Origin: Lachnospiraceae bacterium
GTDB taxonomy: Bacteria; Bacillota; Clostridia; Lachnospirales; Lachnospiraceae
NCBI GenBank assembly: GCA_910575445.1
Contig: CAJTFW010000006.1
Span: 62,001-126,000 of the forward strand
DNA length: 64,000 bases
Reading direction: 5' to 3'
In this document: positions 8,734 to 18,157 of the stretch, piece after piece
How the letters are laid out: every line of letters begins with the position of its first letter
Position numbering within the stretch: position 1 is the first letter of the stretch
Notes under the pieces: generated by a model
What the model was told of the DNA's origin: nothing
The model's input: the letters and a program-made list of their open reading frames with translations, nothing else
Databases searched by the model: none
Program-made: the position numbers and the translations under genes

Positions 8734-8762
8734 TTGTATTTCCTATAACAATAAGCTATACT
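8734..8762 (+). promoter_or_regulatory. Promoter of the LysR gene, implying a leaderless mRNA
   Basis: TTGTAT (8734-8739), a 17-base spacer and TATACT (8757-8762) put the expected transcription start at or next to the ATG at 8770. No Shine-Dalgarno-like sequence is present before that ATG. Confidence 0.55.
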
Positions 8763-8769
8763 TATATCT

Positions 8770-9639
8770 ATGAATCGATATATTGCCTTACAAAAAGTAG
8801 TAGAGCTTGAAAGCTTTTCCAAAGCAGCAGAATCCCTTGGGTGCACCCAGTCAGCTATTAGCCAGCTGGTAGCTTCCTTGGAAGAAGAATTTTCTCTTAA
8901 ACTCCTCAATCGTTTTCGTACTGGTATTAAGTTGACGATTGAAGGTGAAAAACTATACCCTTATCTGGAGAAAACCATCTATCACTATCTGATTGCACAG
9001 GAAAAAGTAAAAGAAATCAAAGGACTCAACAGCAGTATTATCCGTATGGGTGTACTGCCAGATATTGCTATCCACTGGATGCCTACAGTTCTGAAAGATT
9101 TTAAAGAACAATATCCCAATGTAGAATTTACCATTCGCCAAGGTGATTACACCTGCATCCAGGAGTGGATTAAGACAGGCGCTGTAGACTTTGGGACCGT
9201 CAATCCTAAAGCGGTTAGCGGACTCAAAACAGTCATGTTAAAAGAAAATGCGATGGTTGCAATTCTACCCACAGACCATCCGCTTACAAAACTAGATGTC
9301 ATACCGCTTGCCCGCTTTGCCGAAGAAGAGTTTATTCTATTGGGAGAGGGCCGCTATTTTGAGCCACTTGAGATGCTGCGCTCTATGGGAATCATGCCAA
9401 ATGTAAAATATACAACACACGATGCCTGTGCGGCTATGGCGATGGTAGAAGTCGGTCTTGGCGTTAGCATCTTAACAAAACTATCACTTGGACGTACCGA
9501 TTATAAGGTTGTTATGCGTCCGCTTGACCCGCCTGTGATGCGTCCGCTGGCTATTGGCTACAAAGAGACCGGAAGTGTTCCCATCGCCGGCAGATATTTT
9601 ATTCGGTGTCTGAGAGAGCATCTAGAGCAGATGTTGTAG
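8770..9639 (+). CDS. LysR-family transcriptional regulator
   Basis: 289 residues. The N-terminal winged helix-turn-helix (about 1-60) includes SFSKAAESLGCTQSAISQLV, the typical LysR recognition region, followed by a linker helix and a two-lobed periplasmic-binding-like effector domain (about 90-289). The ligand is not readable. The gene has no visible ribosome site and its promoter lies immediately upstream. Its 3' end overlaps the 3' end of the convergent histidine kinase gene by 41 bases. Targets may include the surface locus to its left or the kinase, but nothing in the sequence proves this. Confidence 0.93.
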   Translation: MNRYIALQKVVELESFSKAAESLGCTQSAISQLVASLEEEFSLKLLNRFRTGIKLTIEGEKLYPYLEKTIYHYLIAQEKVKEIKGLNSSIIRMGVLPDIAIHWMPTVLKDFKEQYPNVEFTIRQGDYTCIQEWIKTGAVDFGTVNPKAVSGLKTVMLKENAMVAILPTDHPLTKLDVIPLARFAEEEFILLGEGRYFEPLEMLRSMGIMPNVKYTTHDACAAMAMVEVGLGVSILTKLSLGRTDYKVVMRPLDPPVMRPLAIGYKETGSVPIAGRYFIRCLREHLEQML

Positions 9640-11725
9640 GCTTGGGACTTAAGATAGTTGTAAGCAATCCTAGAAGTTCTGGGATATTTACGGGTTTTGC
9701 CAGGTGCGCATTCATGCCACTTTCTTTGGAACGCTGCCTGTCCTCTTCAAAAGAATTGGCAGACAAAGCGATAATCGGGATATTGGCAAGCGCTGGTTCT
9801 TTAAGATTTCGGATGGTACGGGTGGCTTCATAGCCATCCACTACCGGCATCTGAATATCCATAAAAATCAAAGCATATTCATCGGGCTTCGCATGAGAGA
9901 TAATATCTATGGCAACACTGCCGTCTTCTGCTGAATCCACAAGAAGTCCTAAGTCTTTTAACAATTCCGTCTCAATCTCACGGTTAATCTCATTGTCCTC
10001 TACAAGAAGAATCTTACGCCCGTTCATAAACGCTGCCATAGCTTCTGGGTCATCTGCTAAGGATTGCAGTGAGGCAGAAGGTAAATGTAAGTGTAAGGAA
10101 ACGGTGAAGATACTGCCTTGTCCAAGGGTACTGTCAAGCGTGATGGTTCCGCCCATCATCTCTGTTAAACTTTTGGCAATCGAAAGTCCAAGTCCGGCAC
10201 CTAGCACCCCGCTGTGTGTTGTATTTTTTACCCGTTCAAATGGCTCAAAGATAACCTTCTGAAAATCTTCACTGATGCCAATTCCATTGTCTTCTACCAT
10301 AAAAGAATAACAGATGCTATGATTGGAAAGTTCTGGCTTTTCTTGAACACTTAAAAGGATTTCACCGTTTTTTTCTGTGTACTTGATAGCGTTGTTTAAC
10401 AGGCATAAAAGAATCTGCTTTAGCTTTGATGGGTCTGTTATCACTTGATGATGTGTGACCTGACTAAGATTGACAGAGACTTTTATACCTTTTGCTTTGG
10501 CCTCTGAAGATACAAAGCTTAAAAGCTCCTGTGTAAGATAAGTCAGGTTACATTCGAGTGCAGTTATCCGAATACTGTCAGATTCTAAGCGGGAAATCTC
10601 TAACACATTGTTGACAAGGCGCAGAAGCTGGGCATTAGAAGACTCGATTTTTTCCAGATAACTTCGCACTTTATCAAGGTCATCTAGATGATTTTTGGCA
10701 AGGGTTGTATAGCCGCTGATTGCATTTAATGGAGTTCGAATATCGTGAGACATATTGGATAAAAAGGTATTCTTCGCGATATTAGCAAGTTTGGCGTGAT
10801 GAAGTGCATCTTCTAGAAGTTTTTTCTGTTTCATCTCATATTGCATCTCATCATCCACCGTGCGGGCGCCCATAACAATTCTAGAGACATGTTCATCCTT
10901 GCTTACATCTGCAATACGAAGCTGTAAGCAGCGTTGCTCATTGCCTTTAAGAATACGATAGTTGACATAATAAGAATGGTCATGGTACAGCTTTTCCCGG
11001 ATATAAGAAGGAGAGGTGGCTTCAGCAAAAAGCGCGCGGTCTTCGGGATAGACCCAGGTAGAGACATATTCCATGATAAATTTCCAGTAACTTAAACATT
11101 GATAACAAGAAGTGAACTGATGTTCGATTCTGTCGCTGATACGATAAGGCAGAATCCTATCAGCATCAAGGTTGGTGTAGAGAATCGAATCATAGTTGAC
11201 ACTAAGCCCTTCGATAACTTCCAGTCTTCGTAAGTGTTCTTGATGAATAAGCTTTAGTTCCTGGCTGTATTCTTCAATCTGATTTTGTAGTTGTCTCTCT
11301 TTTTCTTCTTGCTCTGCAAGCAGACGCTGTCTCTTCTCTGTAGCATCTCCTACAAATACATAGAAAATATCGCCTTCTGTCTCACTGTGGATAAAATGTC
11401 CATAGTCTTCCACCCACCGAATGGTTCCCCCTTTTTGGATAATCCGATATTCTACATAATCTAAATCATACTGACTGTTAGCAATCTGCTCCCAGATACT
11501 TTTATGTACACTCTCCAAATCATCCGGGTGCACCACACCTTGAAAAGAATTCCCGGTCAATTCCTGAAATTCTTCAAAGGTATCACAGCGAAAGATACGA
11601 AGCAGTGCTTTATTGGCATAAAGAATCTGTTCCTGTTCATCAGCTTGGTAAATAAAAAATCCTCCAGGCATCTCATCTAAAAATTTCTTTAGTTCAGAGG
11701 AAGCAAAGGAAAAGGGCTTGTTCAT
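9599..11725 (-). CDS. PAS-domain hybrid sensor histidine kinase
   Basis: 708 residues, soluble, with no membrane helix. PAS-like sensor regions cover about 12-130 and 185-290, with a coiled stretch between them (130-170). HisKA contains His327 in NMSHDIRTPLNAI, followed by an HATPase domain with the N, G1 and G2 boxes (VEDNGIGIS, GLGLSIAKSL). A C-terminal receiver has phospho-acceptor Asp623 in FMDIQMP. It should receive a cytosolic signal and relay phosphate internally. No output domain or partner regulator is encoded next to it. AAAGGAG precedes the ATG. The 3' end overlaps the LysR gene. Confidence 0.92.
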   Translation of the reverse strand: MNKPFSFASSELKKFLDEMPGGFFIYQADEQEQILYANKALLRIFRCDTFEEFQELTGNSFQGVVHPDDLESVHKSIWEQIANSQYDLDYVEYRIIQKGGTIRWVEDYGHFIHSETEGDIFYVFVGDATEKRQRLLAEQEEKERQLQNQIEEYSQELKLIHQEHLRRLEVIEGLSVNYDSILYTNLDADRILPYRISDRIEHQFTSCYQCLSYWKFIMEYVSTWVYPEDRALFAEATSPSYIREKLYHDHSYYVNYRILKGNEQRCLQLRIADVSKDEHVSRIVMGARTVDDEMQYEMKQKKLLEDALHHAKLANIAKNTFLSNMSHDIRTPLNAISGYTTLAKNHLDDLDKVRSYLEKIESSNAQLLRLVNNVLEISRLESDSIRITALECNLTYLTQELLSFVSSEAKAKGIKVSVNLSQVTHHQVITDPSKLKQILLCLLNNAIKYTEKNGEILLSVQEKPELSNHSICYSFMVEDNGIGISEDFQKVIFEPFERVKNTTHSGVLGAGLGLSIAKSLTEMMGGTITLDSTLGQGSIFTVSLHLHLPSASLQSLADDPEAMAAFMNGRKILLVEDNEINREIETELLKDLGLLVDSAEDGSVAIDIISHAKPDEYALIFMDIQMPVVDGYEATRTIRNLKEPALANIPIIALSANSFEEDRQRSKESGMNAHLAKPVNIPELLGLLTTILSPKPTTSALDALSDTE

Positions 11726-11857
11726 AATAACTCCTTTAAGACTTTTTGGACTTGTTTTTTCATTATAACATAACTTTCTGTAAAATTTGAGGTTTTTTGT
11801 ATAGATAGATAAATTTTGGGCATTGGTTATAGAGAACAGGAAAAGGAGAGAAGAAAC

Positions 11858-12778
11858 ATGTATGATCTGATTATTGTTGGAGCTGGAATTGCGGGGATGT
11901 CGGCGGCAATCTATGGGCTTAGGGCTGGCAGAAGTGTGTTGCTTTTAGAGGAGAAAGGATATGGGGGACAGATGGTAAGTGCTCTTGAAGTGGAGAATTA
12001 TCCGGGGATTCCTAGAATCTCAGGATATGAGCTGTCAGAAAATCTATACCAGCAGGTGAGCGCACTAAAGGGAGAGATAAAATATGAAAAAGTCTTAAAG
12101 ATACAAGAAGATGGGAAGAAGAAAAAAGTGGTTACAAATCGTGCAGAATATTTATGTAACTGTGTGATTCTGGCAACAGGTGCTAAGAATAGACCTCTTG
12201 GCATTGACAGAGAGAAGGAGCTTACAGGGGCAGGTGTCTCTTATTGTGCCACTTGTGATGGGGCTTTTTTTCGTGGCAAGGATGTGGCAGTGGTAGGAGG
12301 TGGCAATACAGCACTTGAAGATGTGAATTTTTTATCAAACTATTGTCATATGGTCTATCTGATTCATCGAAGAGATACTTTTCGGGGAGAAGAAAGGCTG
12401 GTGCATAACTTGCAGGCAAAGAAAAATGTAGCGTTTATTTTGGAGAGTGAAGTGGTGGCTCTTATAGGAAAAGAGCATGTGGAGGCAGTTAAGGTTGTGC
12501 ATAGACAGACAGGAGAAGAACGCATACTCTCTGTAGCAGCTCTTTTTGTGGCGATTGGACAGATGCCGGATAATACAGCTTTTGAAAATGTAGTGGAAGT
12601 GGATAAGACAGGATATATTATTGCAGGTGAAGACTGTAAGACAAGAACAAGGGGAATCTATACCGCCGGAGACTGCCGGACAAAGACCGTCCGACAGCTT
12701 GCAACGGCAGCCGCAGATGGTGCGGTAGCTGCACTGGCTGCGGCTGCAGAGCTGTCAGAGCGCTCTCTAAAGTCTTAA
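11858..12778 (+). CDS. Thioredoxin-disulfide-reductase-like flavoprotein
   Basis: 306 residues from the ATG at 11858 (AAGGAGAG upstream); 14 extra in-frame codons upstream are not needed. An FAD-binding motif is at 7-12 (VGAGIAG), the redox pair CATC is Cys130/Cys133, and an NAD(P)H-binding motif follows (VGGGNTA, 146-152). The late motif TAGDCRTKTVRQLATAAADG is typical of TrxB. It probably reduces thioredoxin or a related dithiol protein; no thioredoxin gene adjoins it. The gene converges on feoB and the coding ends overlap by about four bases. Confidence 0.88.
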   Translation: MYDLIIVGAGIAGMSAAIYGLRAGRSVLLLEEKGYGGQMVSALEVENYPGIPRISGYELSENLYQQVSALKGEIKYEKVLKIQEDGKKKKVVTNRAEYLCNCVILATGAKNRPLGIDREKELTGAGVSYCATCDGAFFRGKDVAVVGGGNTALEDVNFLSNYCHMVYLIHRRDTFRGEERLVHNLQAKKNVAFILESEVVALIGKEHVEAVKVVHRQTGEERILSVAALFVAIGQMPDNTAFENVVEVDKTGYIIAGEDCKTRTRGIYTAGDCRTKTVRQLATAAADGAVAALAAAAELSERSLKS

Positions 12779-14916
12779 AAGAAAAGATGGCAGATGCCAG
12801 TAAAAAGCATACACAATCCAACACCAACCGCTGTTGGCAAAAGTGCAGCGAGCAGAGTATAGCGGCAGCTTTTGGTCTCTTTATAGACCGTAAGAAGCGT
12901 GGTAGAGCAGGGCCAGTGAAAGAGGGAAAAGAGCATCATACTTACCGCTGTCTTTATCGTCCATCCATGGGCGAGAAGCAAATCTTTCATAGCCTCTAAA
13001 CTTCCAGGCTCGATTAAGCTGCCTTCTGACAGATAAGCCATAAAGATAACAGGCATCACAATCTCATTGGCGGGAAAGCCTAAGAGAAAGGCAAGCAAGA
13101 TAACACCATCTAGCCCCATCAGCTTTGCAAAAGGGTCTAACCATAAAGCGCACAGCGATAGAAGGCTTGTGCCATGGACAGACAGATTGGCCATCAGCCA
13201 GATAAGAAGTCCGGCGGGGATGGCGACTGCGACAGCTCTTCCAAGTACAAATAAGGTGCGGTCTAAGACAGAACGTACCAAGATGGCTCCAACCTGTGGT
13301 TTTCGATAGGGTGGAAGCTCCAGCGTATAAGCAGAAGGCATGCCTTTTAACAGCGTAGTGGAAAGCAGCCATGTTACCAAAAAGGTCATACCAATACCAA
13401 GAAGAATCACCGCTGTCAAAAAGAGCGATGAGACAACAGAACTCCACAAACCACTGCGAAAGCCAACAAAGAAGATACTAATCAGTGCAATCAGTGTTGG
13501 AAATCTGCCATTGCAGGGGACAAAGCTATTGGTCAGGATGGCTAACAGTCGCTCTCTCTTTGAGTCGATAATCCGGCATCCCGTAACACCAGCCGCATTG
13601 CAGCCAAAGCCCATCGCCATGCAAAGCGCCTGTTTGCCACAGGCATGACAGCACTGAAAAGGCCGGTCTAAGTTATAGGCAAGCCTTGGCAGATAGCCAA
13701 TGTCCTCTAAGAGCGTAAAAAGCGGGAAGAAAAGCGCCATAGGCGGAAGCATGACAGCGATAACCCAGGAGACGACGCGATAGACGCCATAAACCAGCAG
13801 ATCGTGTAACCAGACCGGAGTGTGAAAAAGATAACAAAGTGCACTTAGAGGTTTCTGAAGCCAGAGAAACAGTGAAGAGAGAAGCTGTGAGGGATAATTT
13901 GCACCGGTAATCGTAAGCCATAGAAGAAAGGCAAGCAGAAGAAGCATAGCCGGGTAGCCAAACAGACGGCTGGTCAGTATCCGGTCAAGTTTCCAGTCTG
14001 TAAATTGATAGACAGGCCGCTCCATGGTGACAACATCCTGACAGATTGCTTCAGAAGCCAGGATAAGAGAAGTGGTTATCTGGTCTTGCAGATTCTTGGG
14101 TGTTATCTGATATTTGGAAAGCAGAGCCAAAGCTTCTGCAAGTGCTTCTTTTAGTACTTTGTCTTCTAAAAAATCTGGACCAAGCAGAGTGCGCATCTCA
14201 CGAAGTAAGGAGGTGTCTGCATCTAACAGGCGAAGGGCCAGCCAGCGGCTGTTAAGACGTTTGCCTGCCTTTTCTAGAAGGATGGGACGTAGAAGGGCGA
14301 TAGCCTCCTCGACAGGCTCTGGATAAATCACCTGGTAACCGGAAGCTGCTTTTTGTTCTGTGACTTTCTGTATGGCTTCTGTCAAAGCAGAGAGACTTTT
14401 TTTCTCACGGGCCACAGTGGTGACGACAGGAACGCAAAGCTTCTTAGAGAGAAGCTCTGCGTGTATCTGAATTCCTTTTTTGGAAGCCTCGTCCATCAGA
14501 TTGATGCATACAACAACATTAGAGGAGATTTCTAATGTCTGAAGGACAAGGTTTAGATTGCGCTCTAGACAGGAGGCATCGCAGACAACTACAACTGCGT
14601 CCGTGTCTCCAAAACAGAGAAAATTGCGGGCAATCTCTTCCTCGGCAGAATGTGCCATCAGAGAATAGGTGCCGGGAATATCCACAAGGATATAGGATTG
14701 TCCGTTGTAAGTATAGCGGCCTTTAGCATTGCTTACCGTCTTGCCAGGCCAGTTGCCGGTATGCTGCTTCATACCAGTAAGTCCATTGAACACCGTACTC
14801 TTGCCAACGTTGGGATTGCCGGCAAGAGCGATGACTTTCTCATCAGGATACTGCCTTTTCATAATCAGACCGGAATCTACAGCATAAGTTCCGGTAGAAC
14901 GATTGGTTAGACCCAT
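12775..14916 (-). CDS. feoB: Ferrous iron transporter FeoB
   Basis: 713 residues. The N-terminal G-protein domain shows G1 GNPNVGKST (33-41), G3 DIPGTYSL and G4 NLMDE, followed by a helical spacer. The membrane part has two Gate regions, including GFGCNAAGVTGCRII with conserved cysteines and GFPANEIVMPV. The family moves Fe2+ into the cytoplasm, driven or gated by GTP. It lies directly downstream of feoA. AAGGAG precedes the ATG at 14916. Confidence 0.96.
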   Translation of the reverse strand: MGLTNRSTGTYAVDSGLIMKRQYPDEKVIALAGNPNVGKSTVFNGLTGMKQHTGNWPGKTVSNAKGRYTYNGQSYILVDIPGTYSLMAHSAEEEIARNFLCFGDTDAVVVVCDASCLERNLNLVLQTLEISSNVVVCINLMDEASKKGIQIHAELLSKKLCVPVVTTVAREKKSLSALTEAIQKVTEQKAASGYQVIYPEPVEEAIALLRPILLEKAGKRLNSRWLALRLLDADTSLLREMRTLLGPDFLEDKVLKEALAEALALLSKYQITPKNLQDQITTSLILASEAICQDVVTMERPVYQFTDWKLDRILTSRLFGYPAMLLLLAFLLWLTITGANYPSQLLSSLFLWLQKPLSALCYLFHTPVWLHDLLVYGVYRVVSWVIAVMLPPMALFFPLFTLLEDIGYLPRLAYNLDRPFQCCHACGKQALCMAMGFGCNAAGVTGCRIIDSKRERLLAILTNSFVPCNGRFPTLIALISIFFVGFRSGLWSSVVSSLFLTAVILLGIGMTFLVTWLLSTTLLKGMPSAYTLELPPYRKPQVGAILVRSVLDRTLFVLGRAVAVAIPAGLLIWLMANLSVHGTSLLSLCALWLDPFAKLMGLDGVILLAFLLGFPANEIVMPVIFMAYLSEGSLIEPGSLEAMKDLLLAHGWTIKTAVSMMLFSLFHWPCSTTLLTVYKETKSCRYTLLAALLPTAVGVGLCMLFTGICHLFF

Positions 14917-14925
14917 AGAAACTCC

Positions 14926-15162
14926 TTAGTTTGATTTTACTAAAATATTTTGGCTGTCTTTGGCACGAATGGCGATAACGGCTCCCCGAATCAGATAGGC
15001 TGCCGGGTCACCTAGCGGGCTTAAACCAAGGCACATCACTTTGGTGTGCTCAATCAGTCCTAAGTCGAGCAGGCGCCGGCGCATAGGCCCTGTAAGTGTA
15101 AGCTGATATACACTTGCAGACTGTCCGGGCAACAGATGGTTTAGAGGGTAGACCGATTCCAT
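14926..15162 (-). CDS. feoA: FeoA, ferrous iron transport accessory protein
   Basis: 78 residues forming a small SH3-like beta barrel. The pattern is RRRLLDLGLIEHTKVMCLG followed by DPAAYLIRGAVIAIR, as in FeoA. It is thought to bind FeoB and support its activity. It is the first gene of the feoAB unit, nine bases before feoB. Confidence 0.93.
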   Translation of the reverse strand: MESVYPLNHLLPGQSASVYQLTLTGPMRRRLLDLGLIEHTKVMCLGLSPLGDPAAYLIRGAVIAIRAKDSQNILVKSN

Positions 15163-15219
15163 GGAACACTTCCTATCCTTTGGTATAAAACTCTTATTCT
15201 ATCTTATGCAATCAGCTGT

Positions 15220-16038
15220 CTATTGGTGAGAAGCACGATATTTGGTGGGACTTATACCCTTCTTGCGCTTAAATAATCTGGAGAAATAGAGCGTATCTTC
15301 ATATCCCACAGACAGTGCAATAATCGCAATAGAGAGGTTGGTTCTCTTTAACAGGCTACAGGCTTTTCTGATTCGCAAATCAAGCAAGTATTCCTGCAGA
15401 GAAAAACCAGTGGCAGATTTAAAGAGCCGATGCAGATAGGAGCGGTCTAAGCCCAGTTCATTGGCAATAGACTGAATCGAGACTTCTTGTGCATAACAGG
15501 ATTCCAGGATATGTAGTGCTTCTTCTACATAGACGGCCTGCTTTTCCTGCGGGCTTCGATGTTCTTTTGGAAATTTGCGAGCCAACAGAAATAAATATTC
15601 ATATAAAATGCTGTTCATAATCAAATCGCGGTTGCTAGAGAGCTGGTTCGCTTCAAACATTTTCTCATGGCAGAGTCGGATGCGGTCGTCATGCTCATAG
15701 TGAAAGACGGGTTTCTCTAGGAGAGAGGTGCGCTCTAGGTATTGCCGAATCTTCACTCCCTGAAACCCAATCCAGGTATAGGTCCAGGGATTCTTTTTAT
15801 CTGCCTCGTAGTAGATTAATTCATCAGGACAGATTAAAAAAGCATCTCCTTTCCCCAGACGGTAGGTCTTTTGACTGACTTTGTAGTAACCATTGCCACT
15901 TAAAATATAGTGAATCAGATAGCCGCTTCGAAGTACAGGGCCATAGCTATGAGATGGTTTGCATGTCTCATAGCCACAGGTGTATACAAACGCATCCAGA
16001 TTTCGGAAAAAATCGTTGGAGAAGATAAAGTCTTTCAT
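15220..16038 (-). CDS. AraC-family transcriptional regulator
   Basis: 272 residues. An N-terminal cupin-like sensor domain (about 25-140; SGNGYYKVSQKTYRLGKGDAF) precedes a C-terminal double helix-turn-helix (about 170-270) with the signature SVGYEDTLYFSRLFKRKKG. It is divergent from the sucrose PTS operon, the usual position for a sugar-responsive activator of those genes. GGAGG sits nine bases before the ATG. The sugar link is inferred from position. Confidence 0.9.
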   Translation of the reverse strand: MKDFIFSNDFFRNLDAFVYTCGYETCKPSHSYGPVLRSGYLIHYILSGNGYYKVSQKTYRLGKGDAFLICPDELIYYEADKKNPWTYTWIGFQGVKIRQYLERTSLLEKPVFHYEHDDRIRLCHEKMFEANQLSSNRDLIMNSILYEYLFLLARKFPKEHRSPQEKQAVYVEEALHILESCYAQEVSIQSIANELGLDRSYLHRLFKSATGFSLQEYLLDLRIRKACSLLKRTNLSIAIIALSVGYEDTLYFSRLFKRKKGISPTKYRASHQ

Positions 16039-16236
16039 AATAGGAAACCTCCATAAGTTATTGGATTTTAAAGTTGGTCACAAAGGTACATGATTTGACA
16101 ACATTTGTCCATATGTATATTTTCTGGATATAGTATAGTAAATACCATAAGAAAGAGCAAGAGAAAAGAAGAAAGGAGGAAAAAATAACTGGACGCTCTT
16201 TCACATTTGAATCATAATACAATACAGGAGGGAACT
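16039..16236. promoter_or_regulatory. Divergent control region between the AraC regulator and sucrose operon
   Basis: An AT-rich stretch with TTGACA at 16094 and a TATAGT at 16129-16134 (with TTGTCC 18 bases upstream) that could serve the PTS operon. I see no clear dyad for AraC binding. The exact promoter choice is uncertain. Confidence 0.35.
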
Positions 16237-18144
16237 ATGGACGAAAAGAAAAGACAGAGATATCTTGCAATTTCAAAACAACTAGCAGAGTTGGTTGGAG
16301 GCAGGAAAAATATCCAGGGAATTGCACACTGTGCAACGAGACTGAGAATCGTGCTGGAAAATAACGACGTGGTAGACCAGGCAGCGATTGAGAACCTTGA
16401 TTTAGTAAAAGGAGTCTTTGTGGCTGGAGACCAGCTTCAGATTATCTTTGGAGCAGGACTTGTCAATGATGTCTATGAGGTGTTTAAGGAGTATACGGGG
16501 ATTGCCGGGATGAGTCTTAGCGACCTAAAGACCGAAGCGAACAAGAAGATGAACCCAATACAGCGGATTATCAAAGCATTATCAGATGTGTTTATTGATA
16601 TTATGCCTGGTATTCTTGCAGCAGCACTTCTTACAGGCCTGTCTGGTGTACTGACCAATCTGGACGTGGTACAGAACAATGAGACGCTGTACGGCATTAC
16701 AAGGCTGATTAATATATCTTCTGGCGCAATCTTTGGCTTTTTGCCGCTTGCGGTGGCTTACAGCGCCTGCAAGCGCTTTGGAGGAAGGCCTATACTGGGC
16801 ATTGTGATTGGTTGTATTATGCTCTCACCAAGCCTGACAGATGCTTATGCAGCGGCACAGGGAACCGCAGAAGTGACCACCTTACATATCTTTGGTCTTG
16901 GCGTGGATTTGGTAGGTTTTCAGGGTGGCATTATCGTTGCACTTTTGATGGGAGTTGTGACAGCAAAGTTTGATATTTTCTTTGAGAAGAAAGTGCCTGA
17001 AGTGGTAAGACTTTTGGTATCTCCACTTCTGACAACATTAGTCAGTGCGATTCTGCTCTTTACGATTGTAGGCCCCGTGGGAAGAGGACTGGCTTCTGCA
17101 CTGACAGGCGCGCTGGTGTGGATGACACAGAACCTTGGAGTCTTTGGATATGCAGTGTTCTCTGGCTTTCAGCAGCTTATCGTTATCACAGGTCTGCATC
17201 ATATCTTCGGAGCGATTGAGGCACAGCTTCTGGCAGATACCGGAAGAAATATTCTGAATCCTCTGATGTCAGTGGCGATTATCGGTCAGGGCGGTGCAGT
17301 GCTTGGCTATCTGAGCCGCAACTATAAAGATGCCAGGACAAAAGAGCTTTGTATTCCTAGTTTTATCTCGGTACTTTTTGGAATTACAGAACCGGCACTC
17401 TTTGGTATTAATTTAAGATTTCGCTATCCTCTGATTGGCGGATGTATCGGTGGTGCGATTGGTGGCGCAGTAGTCTATTTTACCAACTTAGCAGCGCTTG
17501 GATTCGGGACAACGGTACTTCCTGGCATTGCACTGGCAGACCCGGCGAACAATGGCTATATCAGCTATATCATTGCACATCTTTTGGCACTGGCAGCTGG
17601 ATTTCTTATCACATTTATACTAGGAGGCTTTCAGAAGCAACCAGAGGCAGTCAGAGCACCAGAACAACAGAAAGTTAAGGAAGAAACAATAGAAAAATCT
17701 GCAGAAGATGATGGTCTCTATGCCTATGCAACCGGACAGATGATTTCAATGGAAGAAGTAAAAGACAGTACCTTTGCCCAGAAGATGTTGGGAGATGGCT
17801 TTGCGATTCTTCCAGAAGAAGGAGAGGTCTGTGCTCCAGTCAATGGAACAGTCTCTTCGGTCTTTGACACCAAACATGCAATCTGCCTGATATCAGATGG
17901 TGGCGTGGAGATTCTGATTCATATTGGAATTGATACGGTGAATCTGCAAGGAAAACATTTTACCGCTTATGTAAAAGACGGCGATGTGGTAAAAGCTGGT
18001 CAGCCTTTAGTATCCTTTGAGCTTGAAAAGGTAAAACAAGCAGGTTATGACACTGTGATACCAATGGTATTTACCGACCCCGACCATCAGCCAGATATCA
18101 GCAAGATGAAGATGCGCCGTGTAACACATGGAGAGAAAATATAA
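16237..18144 (+). CDS. scrA: PTS sugar permease IIBCA, sucrose type
   Basis: 635 residues from the ATG at 16237, with AGGAGGG upstream; an upstream TTG has no such site. The domain order is IIB with phospho-cysteine Cys32 in GIAHCATRLRIVL, then a membrane IIC with about ten helices and the motif GITEPALFGINLR, then IIA with the active histidine His562 in LIHIGIDTV and its partner His547. It imports and phosphorylates a sugar. The substrate is taken as sucrose because a GH32 hydrolase gene follows directly; a beta-glucoside or trehalose role is less likely. Confidence 0.9.
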   Translation: MDEKKRQRYLAISKQLAELVGGRKNIQGIAHCATRLRIVLENNDVVDQAAIENLDLVKGVFVAGDQLQIIFGAGLVNDVYEVFKEYTGIAGMSLSDLKTEANKKMNPIQRIIKALSDVFIDIMPGILAAALLTGLSGVLTNLDVVQNNETLYGITRLINISSGAIFGFLPLAVAYSACKRFGGRPILGIVIGCIMLSPSLTDAYAAAQGTAEVTTLHIFGLGVDLVGFQGGIIVALLMGVVTAKFDIFFEKKVPEVVRLLVSPLLTTLVSAILLFTIVGPVGRGLASALTGALVWMTQNLGVFGYAVFSGFQQLIVITGLHHIFGAIEAQLLADTGRNILNPLMSVAIIGQGGAVLGYLSRNYKDARTKELCIPSFISVLFGITEPALFGINLRFRYPLIGGCIGGAIGGAVVYFTNLAALGFGTTVLPGIALADPANNGYISYIIAHLLALAAGFLITFILGGFQKQPEAVRAPEQQKVKEETIEKSAEDDGLYAYATGQMISMEEVKDSTFAQKMLGDGFAILPEEGEVCAPVNGTVSSVFDTKHAICLISDGGVEILIHIGIDTVNLQGKHFTAYVKDGDVVKAGQPLVSFELEKVKQAGYDTVIPMVFTDPDHQPDISKMKMRRVTHGEKI

Positions 18145-18157
18145 GAGGTATACTTGT

